This document shows positions 51,403-62,528 of a stretch of 64,000 nucleotides of DNA, piece after piece. The translations under genes and the position numbers were made by a program. The DNA is taken from positions 19,624,267-19,688,266 of the forward strand of contig NC_087171.1 of assembly GCF_035594125.1 (NCBI RefSeq), given 5' to 3'. Below the pieces are notes generated by a model, which saw only the letters and a program-made list of their open reading frames with translations, was not told where the DNA came from and searched no databases. Position 1 is the first letter of the stretch; every line of letters starts with the position of its first letter. Origin of the DNA: Scylla paramamosain (lineage: Eukaryota; Arthropoda; Malacostraca; Decapoda; Portunidae).

Positions 51403-51747
51403 CACTCATGGGTAAACAAATTGCTCGAATAACAACATAAAAAATTAAGTCATTGCTACACGTTGTGATATCAGTATGTGAATGAAAGACTAGGACAGGA
51501 AGAAAGGGAAAAAGTAAAAAAGATCGTGTTTGAGTGCCAGTGCTCATGAACACCCCTGACTCGAGCCTACTTGCAGTTAAAAGCCATAAAAAGAGTGCTT
51601 CCCCAGTACTGATATTGCGTAAGTGCAGCTCTGAATAGTTTCCGTAATAAAATGAACCTTTTTTTATGTGTGTCTGTATGATCCCTGTATTTATTTATTT
51701 ATTTTTCTTTAAGCAATGAACGCGGTTGACTTCATAACTGATTTGCT

Positions 51748-51749
<2 letters not shown>

Positions 51750-51810
<61 letters not shown>
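51750..51810 (+). repeat. (TC)30 microsatellite
   Basis: A perfect TC run. Confidence 0.98.
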
Positions 51811-51813
<3 letters not shown>

Positions 51814-53001
51814 CTGCGACAACGACGACGACTTCTGTCATAAGTGTCGCCTCTGCTGCTGTTGGTGTGATGGTCTCAGCGGCTACAGAGTGCTGAAAAC
51901 GTTAATTCCTCGCCTTCTCGTGTTGGTGGCACAAAATTTGATAGCGTGAGCAGCGTGGAGGTGCGCCGTGCTCTCGTCTGACGCGCACTCTCAAGGAGGA
52001 TACAGACTGTGAATAATAGACTAAGCCTTCAGCGGTGCGGGAGTCTGGAAGGCTGAAAGGGCTTGTAACTCCATGTATATTCTCGACCTTCCTGGCACAC
52101 TGTGGATTGGTTATTCATCGCCTCTTTCAGGGCTAAGTGCCGCTGCCATAATTAATGTTGTTGTCATGATGCGATATGTGTCTTGAAATAGGTATTGATG
52201 AAGGTAATTACGTGACGATGTTGGCTTGTGTAAAAGTATTTTTAGGTTACGGTTGAGCTGCTTCTTTTACTTCCCCTAAAAGTTGGCACTCTTGCTGCGG
52301 CTGTTTTTGTTGGTGGTGGTGGTGGTGGTAGTGGTGGTGGTGTTGATGGTGATGCCTTTACCGTGTAAACATTTAAGTACGCTCACTAAAGTCCATTACT
52401 GCTAAATAAAACGTAACATGCTTTTTCATTCACATTTGGCCGCCGTTCACAAAGGAGCTTCACTCTCTCACACCACTGTTACTTCACTCGTTATTCTTTG
52501 TCTCATCCCCTCTCGTGCCGACACACGCAGGCACTCCTCCCCTCCCCACTCCAGCCACACTCTTTTCTCCCGCGCTCTTGTTCCTTGTTCTACTTCTACC
52601 ACAAAATTCCAAGGCCCACAGCACTCAGCTCCTACCCTCCTACCACCCAGACTCCTCCACCTTCTCACATGTACACACACTCCGACTATAAAATTCTCTA
52701 CCTCTTTACAGACTCGAGTAAAATGTCCCCTTAGTGTTGGGAACCTTCCTCCATGCTCTCATTCCGACACTCCCTCTACTAACAGGGACTTGACTGCCTC
52801 AGATGCTCACAGCGTCAGTTAGTTTGGAATGAGAGTGAAGTTTGGTCTGTTTTTCTTTGTGTTTATATTTATCAGTGGGACGTCGTGGTTGGCAGGATTT
52901 GTGTGAAGGGTGACAGGGATAAATAAGGCGTGTGGTGGCAGTAAAGATGATGTCCCTTTAGATACAGGGTGATAAGATAACCACCTCACAAGTTACTGCA
53001 G

Positions 53002-53002
<1 letters not shown>

Positions 53003-53038
<36 letters not shown>

Positions 53039-53066
53039 AAATGCTTGCTTTGTCTTGTTGACATTG

Positions 53067-53129
<63 letters not shown>
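53003..53129 (+). repeat. Two (TG)n blocks split by 32 bp
   Basis: TG runs at 53003-53036 and 53069-53129 separated by unique sequence. Confidence 0.96.
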
Positions 53130-53131
<2 letters not shown>

Positions 53132-54008
53132 AAGGAATCTATGCAGACAACGTACTACCAACGCTACAAACTGATATGCATATATATTGGAGAATTGTAG
53201 TCCATCTCTTTTCTGTTCTCTTCCCTTCTCTTCCTCTCTCCCTCCCTTCCCTTCCACTTCTCATACCTTTGCCCTTCCAACTCCTCCCCTTCCCCCTTGT
53301 CCACCTCCTCTTCTCCTCCCTTTTATTCCAACATTCTTCTTCAGTTTTTTTTTTTCTTGTTCTTCATTGCTCCTTTTCCACATACTCCCTTTGCTCTCTT
53401 CCCTTCCACTTCCTGCTCCTTCCTTTTCTCCTTTCTTCTTGCAGCAATCTCGCCCCCGGCCAACCTCCTCACAAAACCTTCATTTCTTCCTGGTCTCTTC
53501 ATATTTCCTTCCCTCGTCTTCTCCCTCTCGTTCGGAAGAGCATAGTATCATTGATATTAATTTTCTCCTTCCTCCTCCTCTCTCTCTCTCTCTCTCTCTC
53601 TCCCTATTTATTTGTCGTCCTTGTCCTCGTCGTTCTATTTCTCCTCTTCCTCCTTCTCTACCACCACCTCTTCCTCCTCCTCCTTTATGTCTTCACCGTC
53701 TCTCATCTCATTTGCACTTTTCTTTCCCTGCCGCGCAACTGTTGTCTCTTCTTCTCTCCCCTTCCACTTTCTTTATTTAATGGTTCTCGCTCGTGTCTCC
53801 CCTTTCACTATTGCCATTACCACAGTCCTCCCGACATCTCTGTTCCCTTCCTCTTTCAGGATGTAGTTTCTCTTCGTCTTTTTTCGCCCCTTTCACATTT
53901 TTCTTTCACATACGTACTCAAATATTTTTTTTATTTTTGCTTTTTGTTTATTTCTTTCTGGCGAGGTAACTTTTTTTCTTTTCTTATTCCTTTTTTTGAG
54001 GGTTTTGT

Positions 54009-54012
<4 letters not shown>

Positions 54013-54041
<29 letters not shown>
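54013..54041 (+). repeat. (TG)14 microsatellite
   Basis: A short TG run, followed by TCTG/TTTG words to about 54110. Confidence 0.95.
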
Positions 54042-54042
<1 letters not shown>

Positions 54043-55066
54043 GTGGCTTTTGTTTTGTTTGTTTGCTTTGTCTGTCTGTGTCTGTTTGTGTCTGTCTGTC
54101 CGTCTGTCCTGTCAACAAAACCTCCTTACTTACTTAGTAGTAGTAGTAGTAGAAGATTATTGTTATTATCAGTATTAGTAGTAGAAGTATTGTAGAAGTA
54201 GTATCGCTACCACCACACTAAAAAGAAGATTTGTGTTATTATCAGTATTAGCAGTAGAAAGGTAGTGTAGCAGCATTATCACCACCACCATCACCACCAT
54301 CATACTAAGACATAATAATTTCCTTGCCGCGCTTCTCCATGTACCGCGAAAGGTGGACGAAAGAACAAAGGCGGTGGGATGCAAGCCTCCCCACTGTGAT
54401 GTTATAATCTGGATGGACGAGAAAGAAGTAAATGGAACATGTCACTGCATTATCTTACTGCAGTGCTTCTTTTGGGTTCAACTTTTCCTGTGCGTATTTT
54501 AATCTTGCCTGGCATCTTGTCTCTTGCTGGAAAATTACTGCTTGTTCTTTTTTTTTTTTTCTTTATTTATCATTTTCTACTGGGTTGAGGGAAGAGTTTA
54601 TTTAAGCATTGCACTTTTTTGGGTATCTACCTAAGATCAGTATTCTAAAAACCCTTGCTCTCTCACCACGACAGTTATCAAAGGCCACTGAGAAGATAAA
54701 CCGGATTTGCAAGAGTGTTTCACCCGTTCATAATGCAGAAATGTTGTTAATCTGTCACCAGAACTGTAAAAGCGCTCGTAAAAAAAAAAAAAAAAAAAAA
54801 AAAAAACCGTGCGACTTCAGCTAGTCTTTTTGAAGGTCGTGGATGTGTGGACAGATATGTTTCAGAATAGGGTCTCCACATCTGCATAATTCTTTAATAT
54901 TTCCCCTGGTATTTTATTTCGCTTCCATTCTGCTTTGTCTCTTCAGTTTCCTCCTGTTTGGGTTTTCTTTTTCTTGTGCTAAAGGTTCATCTTTATCATC
55001 ACTGTTCTGTTTTATTTTCTCTTCTCTATGATGTTGACTTTCGTTGTGTTATTTCTTTGTCTTTCA

Positions 55067-55069
<3 letters not shown>

Positions 55070-55161
<92 letters not shown>
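55070..55161 (+). repeat. (TC)46 microsatellite
   Basis: A perfect TC run, then CATCTCT repeats. Confidence 0.98.
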
Positions 55162-55164
<3 letters not shown>

Positions 55165-55976
55165 TCTCATCTCTCATTTCATGTTTTATTTTTGCTTTCT
55201 GCGATGCTCATTTTGTGTGTTTGTCTTTCCTTCAGCTAAATTTCTCTCATCTGAATCTTTCTCTGTTTTTTTTTTCCCTCTATCTTACTTTTTTTTTTTT
55301 TAACGCGACTTCTATGGATGTTATCATTGTTTTGGTGCTGTTTCATTTTGCTGCCTTGGTAATACTGCCCCCTTATTTTCTTTTTATTTTTCTTAGATAT
55401 TCTTTTCTCGTGGTCCAGTCTTCTTTCTCTTCCTTTATTTTTCATTGTTTCTTTTCGCCCCTCATTCCTCTTTTTTTTTTTTTTTTTTTACATGAGTTGC
55501 ATGGATATTATCTTTTCTTTCTCTTTTATGACACCGATAATACTTTCTTTCAATGTTCTTTTTCTTATGCTGTTTGCGCTTTTTCTGTCTTTTTCTCTTT
55601 TCCTCTCTGTTTGTGTATCCTTTTCAGTTGTCTATCTTGCTAATTTCGTGCTCTACCAGCTTTAGTTTCCTCTTCATATCCTTTTTTTTGTCACTTACAT
55701 ACTTGCATCATCACTGTAGCGACACTGACATCACTACTCTCATATTCTCGCTTTCTTTTTGCTTCTGAATTTTCCTTGTTTATTTCAGCCTGCTCTTACT
55801 ATTCGTCTTTCTCTCTCATGGTGACCGCCGCGTCGCCCACACTTTCATGCATTTGCTAACGAAGATTTAACTTGCGACACTCGACGCTGATCAACTTCGC
55901 TGCCTTCGTTAGAAAACTTGGCTGTATCATTATTCGTACTGAGATATGAAGTGTGGAGGAAGAGTCGTGTGTGTGC

Positions 55977-55978
<2 letters not shown>

Positions 55979-56065
<87 letters not shown>
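55979..56065 (+). repeat. (GA)43 microsatellite
   Basis: A GA run with one GG interruption near 56049, followed by ACTG units to 56090. Confidence 0.97.
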
Positions 56066-56124
56066 TGATTAACTAACTGACTGACTGACTGATTGGCTGA
56101 CAACTAACGTACAAGAGAGAGAGG

Positions 56125-56256
56125 TAGGGAAGTTTTCAAGACACTTATCTTCCAATGTTCGGTGACCTTTTGACCTTTCTTTTGGAAGTGGCAACTCAGT
56201 GGGCATTTTTTTCCACTTTTCTGTTGCCCTTGGCCAGTGTCCCTCTTGCATAAAAA
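56125..56256 (+). repeat. Dispersed repeat, copy 2
   Basis: The counterpart of 40071-40200, with AAGTTTTCAAGACA, TCTTCCAATGTTCGGTGACC, TTTTGACCTTTCTTTTGG, GGCAACTCAGTGGGC, a T run, TGTTGCCCTTGGCCAGTGT and GCATAAAA. It keeps the same order and spacing apart from small indels. Confidence 0.75.
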
Positions 56257-57659
56257 AGAAACGAAATTGGCAGTCCAGAAATATATGGATGTGTTGCTCC
56301 GGGCAGTACACACCATTGAATCCTGCAGGGAGATTATTATAACCCTCCTCCATTCATGGCTCCCTCCGCTCATCACTTTATCATCCGTCCTCCACTCGCA
56401 CCTCTTCCTTCCTCTCATCCTTGTGTACATTCTGCCGCCCTTCCCTCGCTCCCTTCCCTCCTTACCCTTGATCCAGCTAATCCTCTGCTCCCTTCCGCTT
56501 CCCCAACTCCCGTTTTCTTCTTGCCCTTCTAAGCCAAGACTAAGCCGGGAATCTGAATTAGCTTTATATTCTCACTGAATTTTTTTCTCCGTTGGTGTTG
56601 TTGTATATATGTGCTTTTGCGTGTTTTGTGACAGAACTCAAGTGACGACAGTAAGGCAAATGCGGTATGATTCTGGTAATACTTCTACTTTTATTTTACT
56701 TTTTGTGAGCATTCTTTGTTGTATATGACTTGTATACTTGAGTTTTATAATGCATGTCTCTGGTATTTTGTAAGGAAGCTTTAATTAGTCAAATACACGT
56801 AGGTAAGTATATCTATTTATTAATGGCTAGCGGTATCATTACAGTACAGGGGCTGGACAGACTGACAGCTGAAGGGAGGGAAGGAAGGTTGCATTACAAT
56901 ATCAGTCAGTGCTGTAGATTCATGCTGGTTTTCCATGGCAGGGTATTCAATCTTTTATGCACCAAGATGTCTGTCGTTAACACAAGACAACGCTACCGAT
57001 AATATATGGGAAGGGAAAGGGAGTCGTTAGCTTATCCTTGATCCTTCTCGTGTTTTGCTTGTCTGTCTCCACGTTCAGCCAAAGCTCATAAAACACTGGA
57101 CGAACCACGCGACTTGAAATATTGTGTGAGAATGATCCCTTTACGAAAAAAAAAAAAAAGTATTAGGAAGCGGTGAAAACTTGGGATGAAGAAAGTTTTA
57201 TGCTAGAGTAATGAGTCAAGTGTAATTAGCGTAAGTACTCTGGGTCTAAATCTCATGGCTGACTATTAAAACTATGGTAAGAGCGAAGCATCCCTCTGGT
57301 GGCGACTTTTGAGAGCTGCGTGCATGGAATCTCTTTTCTGAAGCTCCATGGATCTCTGGAATAGTCGAAACTGCGCTGTTGCTATTTTCCTGTGTTCCAG
57401 TCCGAATTTTTACTAAGGCATGGCAGCAGTGATACATAACTACACGATGTGGGGCGTCCTTCTTTGTTTCTTTCCATCTTTTAGTGGAGGTGCGGGAGGG
57501 AGCAAGTGTCTCCCCTCACCAAGCAAAGTCCACGAGGTACCTTATTTTTTTTTTTAATTCGTTCCCACTCCTGCCACCAACTAAATTCATCCTCACTTGG
57601 CATTTTCATCTTGTGCTACTGTAAAAATGTTGACTGGATAATACAAACTTATTCTCTCA

Positions 57660-57965
57660 CTACATTAACTTCTTTATAGTTCCTCCCGTGAGAAGCATTC
57701 CTTTCCTCTCTTGAGTTTTTGCTACATCACAGAGAAACCTCATTGGTTCGCTGGATAAACTTGTTCCTTCATTGAATTAACTTTTATTTCCTTTCGGTAA
57801 GTATTCTGTACCTCCCAGATGCAACTGCTCTTCATACGTGTTTTCAAAGTTGTTCTCCTCAATTAATTAACCTTTAAATTTCCCCCAATAAGCGTTCCCT
57901 ACTACCCAGATGCAATTGCTGTACAGAATCCTTTCTTTGCCCTTCATACGTGTTTTCAAAGACTC
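57660..57965. repeat. Degenerate ~90-112-bp tandem repeat
   Basis: Related starts TTAACTTCTTTATAGTTCC (about 57665), TTAACTTTTATTTCCTTTC (about 57777) and TTAACCTTTAAATTTCCCC (about 57867). The last two units share CCCAGATGCAA.TGCT and TTCATACGTGTTTTCAAAG almost perfectly. Confidence 0.65.
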
Positions 57966-58171
57966 GAGCCATGCCTCAGAGTTTCGCTGACCAGTGGCCT
58001 TTCGACTCGTGATGCCCCCCCAGCACTCTGCATCGCCCCCCAGTGCCTCAGTGCCGCATCAGTGCCTCAGTGCGTTACGTGGTGCAGCGTTTATCATTCA
58101 TGTTGCCTTTCTGAAACTTTAGTTGTGGCATTACTATTCACCAGCAGTCCTTATTACCCTGTCCGCTGGGA

Positions 58172-58173
<2 letters not shown>

Positions 58174-58225
<52 letters not shown>
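58174..58225 (+). repeat. (TG)26 microsatellite
   Basis: A perfect TG run. Confidence 0.98.
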
Positions 58226-58226
<1 letters not shown>

Positions 58227-58342
58227 AGTGTGGTGTGTACGTAACCTCTCCCAGCGGTAAAGGGTTGGGTGATAGCAGGACTACTCTCGCGTCGCCTTTG
58301 TCCTCGTCTGGTGTGGGAGAATATGTCCACTTCTCTTTCTCG

Positions 58343-58388
<46 letters not shown>
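58343..58388 (+). repeat. (TCA)15 microsatellite
   Basis: A perfect trinucleotide run; its frames read poly-Ser or poly-His. Confidence 0.98.
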
Positions 58389-58512
58389 GGTAGTTGCCCT
58401 GGCTGTCTTTCAGTGCCTCACTCTTCTATAGTGTACGTCTCTCTCCTCCTCCTCCTCCTCACCACCACCGCTGCTACCAACACCATTATTGTCATTTAAT
58501 ATATCAACTTAA

Positions 58513-58513
<1 letters not shown>

Positions 58514-58543
<30 letters not shown>
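58514..58543 (+). repeat. (TC)15 microsatellite
   Basis: A perfect TC run. Confidence 0.97.
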
Positions 58544-58546
<3 letters not shown>

Positions 58547-58971
58547 ACCCTTACTCCAACACGCACAAAGAAAAAAGTAAACATCTGGTCAGAATCATTA
58601 TATTTTCCCCACCAGAGTAGCCTTGCCAGTGTGTCGTCAGGCTGGTCGCCGCTCCCCACTCCCTGACTCCTTGTCTAATGAACTATTGATAGTGATTAGA
58701 TCCATCTGCGACGTGAAAGGGAGGCTGAGAGAGGCGACGGCGACGAGGAGGAAGTGGAGGAGACAGATGAGGAAGGTGAAGAGGAGGAGGAGTGGAGGAG
58801 GAAGGTGAAGAGGAGGACAACGAGGAGGAAGAAGTGTTGGTGCAAGAGGACGGGGGAATGACTTGGTGGACGTTAAGATTGGAGGGGAAATAATAAGAAT
58901 TAGTCGTGTATTAATGGATGATAATTATATTTCAGCGTCGATAGTTCTGTGGAGTTTCGGTAATGTTGTTT

Positions 58972-58975
<4 letters not shown>

Positions 58976-59051
<76 letters not shown>
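58976..59051 (+). repeat. (GA)38 microsatellite
   Basis: A perfect GA run. Confidence 0.98.
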
Positions 59052-59055
<4 letters not shown>

Positions 59056-59501
59056 TCACATGGGGCTCACGTATCCAGACGACGTGTGATAACTTACTAT
59101 TTTACCTCCTTCAAATGGATCTCCTTCTTTTTCCCTTCCCTTTTCCCTTTATTCCCTCCAGCGTTAGAGCTCTCATTGCCTCTCCCCCGCCCTCCGCAGC
59201 CTCTCCTCCTACATTTTCCACCTTTGCCTCCGCTGCCCCTCACAAACTCCTCTTGAAAATTTGAAAACGAGAGGAAAAGTTTGATATACGGAGTGCTGGA
59301 CTCGAGAGGGATTTTAAAGAGAAGAAATCGGTGCGCGGAAGTGAGATCAGTATTATGCAAATGTTGCTGGCGAGCACCGGGCGCCTGCGTGTGTGTGTGA
59401 AAGAGAGAGAGAGAGGGAAGGCATGATACGAGACTGAATTGAAAGTCAAAGGGTGATCTGTAGAAAAAGGTAAAGGCTGCTAATTGAAACGGGAGAATGA
59501 G

Positions 59502-59505
<4 letters not shown>

Positions 59506-59592
<87 letters not shown>
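59506..59592 (+). repeat. (AG)43 microsatellite
   Basis: A perfect AG run, 68 bp before a TAG triplet run. Confidence 0.98.
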
Positions 59593-59597
<5 letters not shown>

Positions 59598-59659
59598 GAG
59601 TCCTGATTGATAGCGGAGATTTTTCGTTAGTAATAGTAATAGCAGTAGTAGTAATAATT

Positions 59660-59711
<52 letters not shown>
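59660..59711 (+). repeat. (GTA)17 microsatellite
   Basis: A perfect trinucleotide run with imperfect units upstream from 59625. Confidence 0.97.
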
Positions 59712-60486
59712 ACACCATTGTTGCTATTGCCGTTGTCGAGGTCATTACGGCGGTCATTAAGTTACTTTTGCCGTAAAACAAGAAAGGGAACGGAAGGGAA
59801 AGAGAAAAAAGTCATAAGAGTACTAATGATAGCGACCGGGACACACACATTCTTCCTTTCCTTGTTGTGTCTCTTGTTTGGGAGACGGTGGTGGTGGTGG
59901 TGGTGGCGGTGGCTGTGTAGTTTCCGAGTAGATATATTTAATTAAATACTAGTAACGGCAGCTTGGAGTGTGTGTAGCTGGGATGCTCTAGCTTGCTGTA
60001 GTCTTATGTTTGTTACTTGTAATTGTTAGTAGACTCCTCGCATTTTTCCAAGGAGAGGCAGCGGCAACATCCCAGCGGGCGGTCTTTCTGAAGGGAGGGA
60101 GTGGGTCTGGTGTGTCTTTCATCTTACCTAACTCCGTGTTCCTCCTTCCCGGGACGGCCTTTTCGTTCTTATTGTTTCTTTCCTCCTCCTCCTCAACCTC
60201 TATCCCCTCCTTCTTGGTCTCTTACTCCAGCTCCTCCTCTCCTCCCCGCCCTTTCTCTCAGTCCTCTCGTTCCTTTATATAAACCCAACTCCCACGCCAC
60301 AATGCATCCACCAATCCTTAAGTCCATTGTAAAGTTTTGTGTTCCCCCAGCCTGCCGCGTCGCCATTGGCCAGCACTGAGCCTTACCAACTGTGAAAAGA
60401 GAGGAGGTGATGTGGGAGGAGGTACAGAAAGGAGTGACTTGCCTTGACCCCTTTCTCTTCCCCTTTTTCTCCTTCTCCTCCTCTTC

Positions 60487-60511
60487 GTGTGTGTGTGTGT
60501 GTGTGTGTGTG
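60487..60511 (+). repeat. (GT)12 microsatellite
   Basis: A short GT run. Confidence 0.95.
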
Positions 60512-60585
60512 ACGGACGTGGTCGCCTTTGGGTTCAGTTTCCGTCACTGTCGCCGTAAAGTTGTGATTGCCTGAGTTTTCCTTAC

Positions 60586-60588
<3 letters not shown>

Positions 60589-60673
<85 letters not shown>
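60589..60673 (+). repeat. (TG)42 microsatellite
   Basis: A perfect TG run of about 85 bp. Confidence 0.98.
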
Positions 60674-60674
<1 letters not shown>

Positions 60675-60731
60675 AGGGGAAAGAGAAAACGCTCCTAAAT
60701 CGATACTAAGAAACATAAAGAACGAAGAATT

Positions 60732-60807
60732 AGGAGGAGGAGGAGAAGGAGGAGGAGGAGGAGGAGGAGGAGGAGGAGGAGGAGGAGGAGGAGGAGGAGG
60801 AGGAGGA
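60732..60807 (+). repeat. (AGG)25 microsatellite
   Basis: A nearly perfect AGG run with one GAAGG variant near 60744. The plus strand could form G-quadruplexes. Confidence 0.97.
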
Positions 60808-60857
60808 CTAGTGACTCAGAGATAAGAAACCTTCACTCTCCCCCCACTTCCACTCTT

Positions 60858-60906
60858 CACCACCACCACCACCACCACCACCACCACCACCACCACCACC
60901 ACCACC
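60858..60906 (+). repeat. (CAC)16 microsatellite
   Basis: A perfect CAC run 50 bp after the AGG run. Confidence 0.97.
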
Positions 60907-61358
60907 TCAGCCACTACTAAGAGCCACAATAATTTACTCGAGGTGGTAATTGGCAGCCAGACAGCGGCGGACACTCAATGCACACACCGACTTTGCGCGC
61001 TACATCACCATCTTCCTGGCTTATCTATGAGGGGGCGAGATAAAATAAATTCTCTGATGCCTCGATTCTGAGATATTTACGTGACCAGATGTAAGAAAAT
61101 ACTGAAGGAGTCTCCCTATATATATTTATATTTATTTTCTAGTCAACGTATTTATCACTGCTATTTTTGACCGCAAGGAGGGAGAGAGAGGGAGAGGGGG
61201 AGAGGATTGAGGGAGAGGCTTCTCGTTCAATATTCATTTCTCATTATTTTTCACATTTTCACCTTCGTAGATGACTTGTCCCTTTACGTGCACGTTAAGG
61301 CCACGAGATCAAAGAAAATGGCATAGAGGGGGAGACTATCTGAAGACTCGGGAAGGAG

Positions 61359-61359
<1 letters not shown>

Positions 61360-61448
<89 letters not shown>
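61360..61448 (+). repeat. (GA)44 microsatellite
   Basis: A perfect GA run, followed by CAGA/CAAA words to about 61560. Confidence 0.98.
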
Positions 61449-61450
<2 letters not shown>

Positions 61451-61706
61451 GTGACACTAAATAATCATACAGACAGGTAAAGAAAAATACACGGACAAAA
61501 ACGACAGACAAACAAACAGACAGACAGACAGACAAGCACAAAAACAGACAGAGGAATAAAAAAATAAAGACAAACGTACCAAGAAACAGATTAAAAAGCA
61601 TCAAAAGAATAAAAAAAAGAAAGAAGAACAAACAATAAACAATTGCTTTGATGTATTGAAAGTCTTACATTACTTACAGAAGTCACTCACCCCCTTCCAT
61701 GCCCCC

Positions 61707-61710
<4 letters not shown>

Positions 61711-61748
<38 letters not shown>
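61711..61748 (+). repeat. (CA)19 microsatellite
   Basis: A CA run, then CAACAGCAGCAG. Confidence 0.97.
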
Positions 61749-61749
<1 letters not shown>

Positions 61750-61970
61750 CAACAGCAGCAGCACGATCCCATCCCTTCCCTTCGGCAGTCTTGAAATAAT
61801 CCTTGCGTGTTTCTATTTATTCATACGGAAAGCGAAATTAAATAAGTAAATGCACACATGTAAAAGGAATTAATTTACTGCATTAAACATCACATAAAAA
61901 TACTCCGGCATAAATAGACAAGTTTTCCTCTCTTTTATGAGTATTTACCGGGAGTACTTTTAAGATAGAG

Positions 61971-62014
61971 ACAGACAGACAGACAGGCAGACAGGCAGAC
62001 AGACAGACAGACAG
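61971..62014 (+). repeat. (ACAG)11 microsatellite
   Basis: A tetranucleotide run with two GCAG variants. Confidence 0.95.
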
Positions 62015-62119
62015 GAGGCGTCACATTCCCCCCATCCGCACCGTTAAGACAGAAAATGAATTAGAGAACAACAAATAAAAGTGATTTAATTCTCATACAT
62101 TGCAGAGCGAGCATGAAAT

Positions 62120-62230
<111 letters not shown>

Positions 62231-62271
62231 GTGGGGGAAGCAAGGTGAGTGGATGGGTGAGTTAAGGGGAT

Positions 62272-62311
<40 letters not shown>

Positions 62312-62323
62312 CAGCAGTAGCAG

Positions 62324-62382
<59 letters not shown>

Positions 62383-62383
62383 G
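62272..62383 (+). repeat. Compound (GTA)(GCA)(GTT) trinucleotide array
   Basis: About 13 GTA units, a short AGCAGCAGTAGCAG bridge, then about 20 TTG units. The phase is continuous, which explains the Asn- and Tyr-rich frames here. Confidence 0.97.
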
Positions 62384-62441
62384 CGTTGGTGTTTCATTCT
62401 TTTGCTAAATTAAAGGGGATCACGATTAAAATTAACTCAAG

Positions 62442-62443
<2 letters not shown>

Positions 62444-62522
<79 letters not shown>
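62444..62522 (+). repeat. (TC)39 microsatellite
   Basis: A perfect TC run. Confidence 0.98.

Positions 62523-62528
<6 letters not shown>

Larger units (their letters stand above)
49990..58000. other. Non-coding DNA right of the retrotransposon
   Basis: Microsatellites in AT- and pyrimidine-rich DNA. The stretch 53213-53540 is strongly C/T-rich and 55150-55700 is T-rich. A run of 27 A residues lies at 54780-54806 and TAG/AGT triplets at 54135-54200. Long frames (for example 53071-54195) are compositional. No gene is supported. Confidence 0.45.

Noticed and set aside
53071..54195. 374-codon frame on the plus strand
   Set aside because: It starts in a TG microsatellite and runs through a C/T-rich tract. 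Composition is Phe/Ser/Leu/Pro with no domain, and neighbouring frames are also open.
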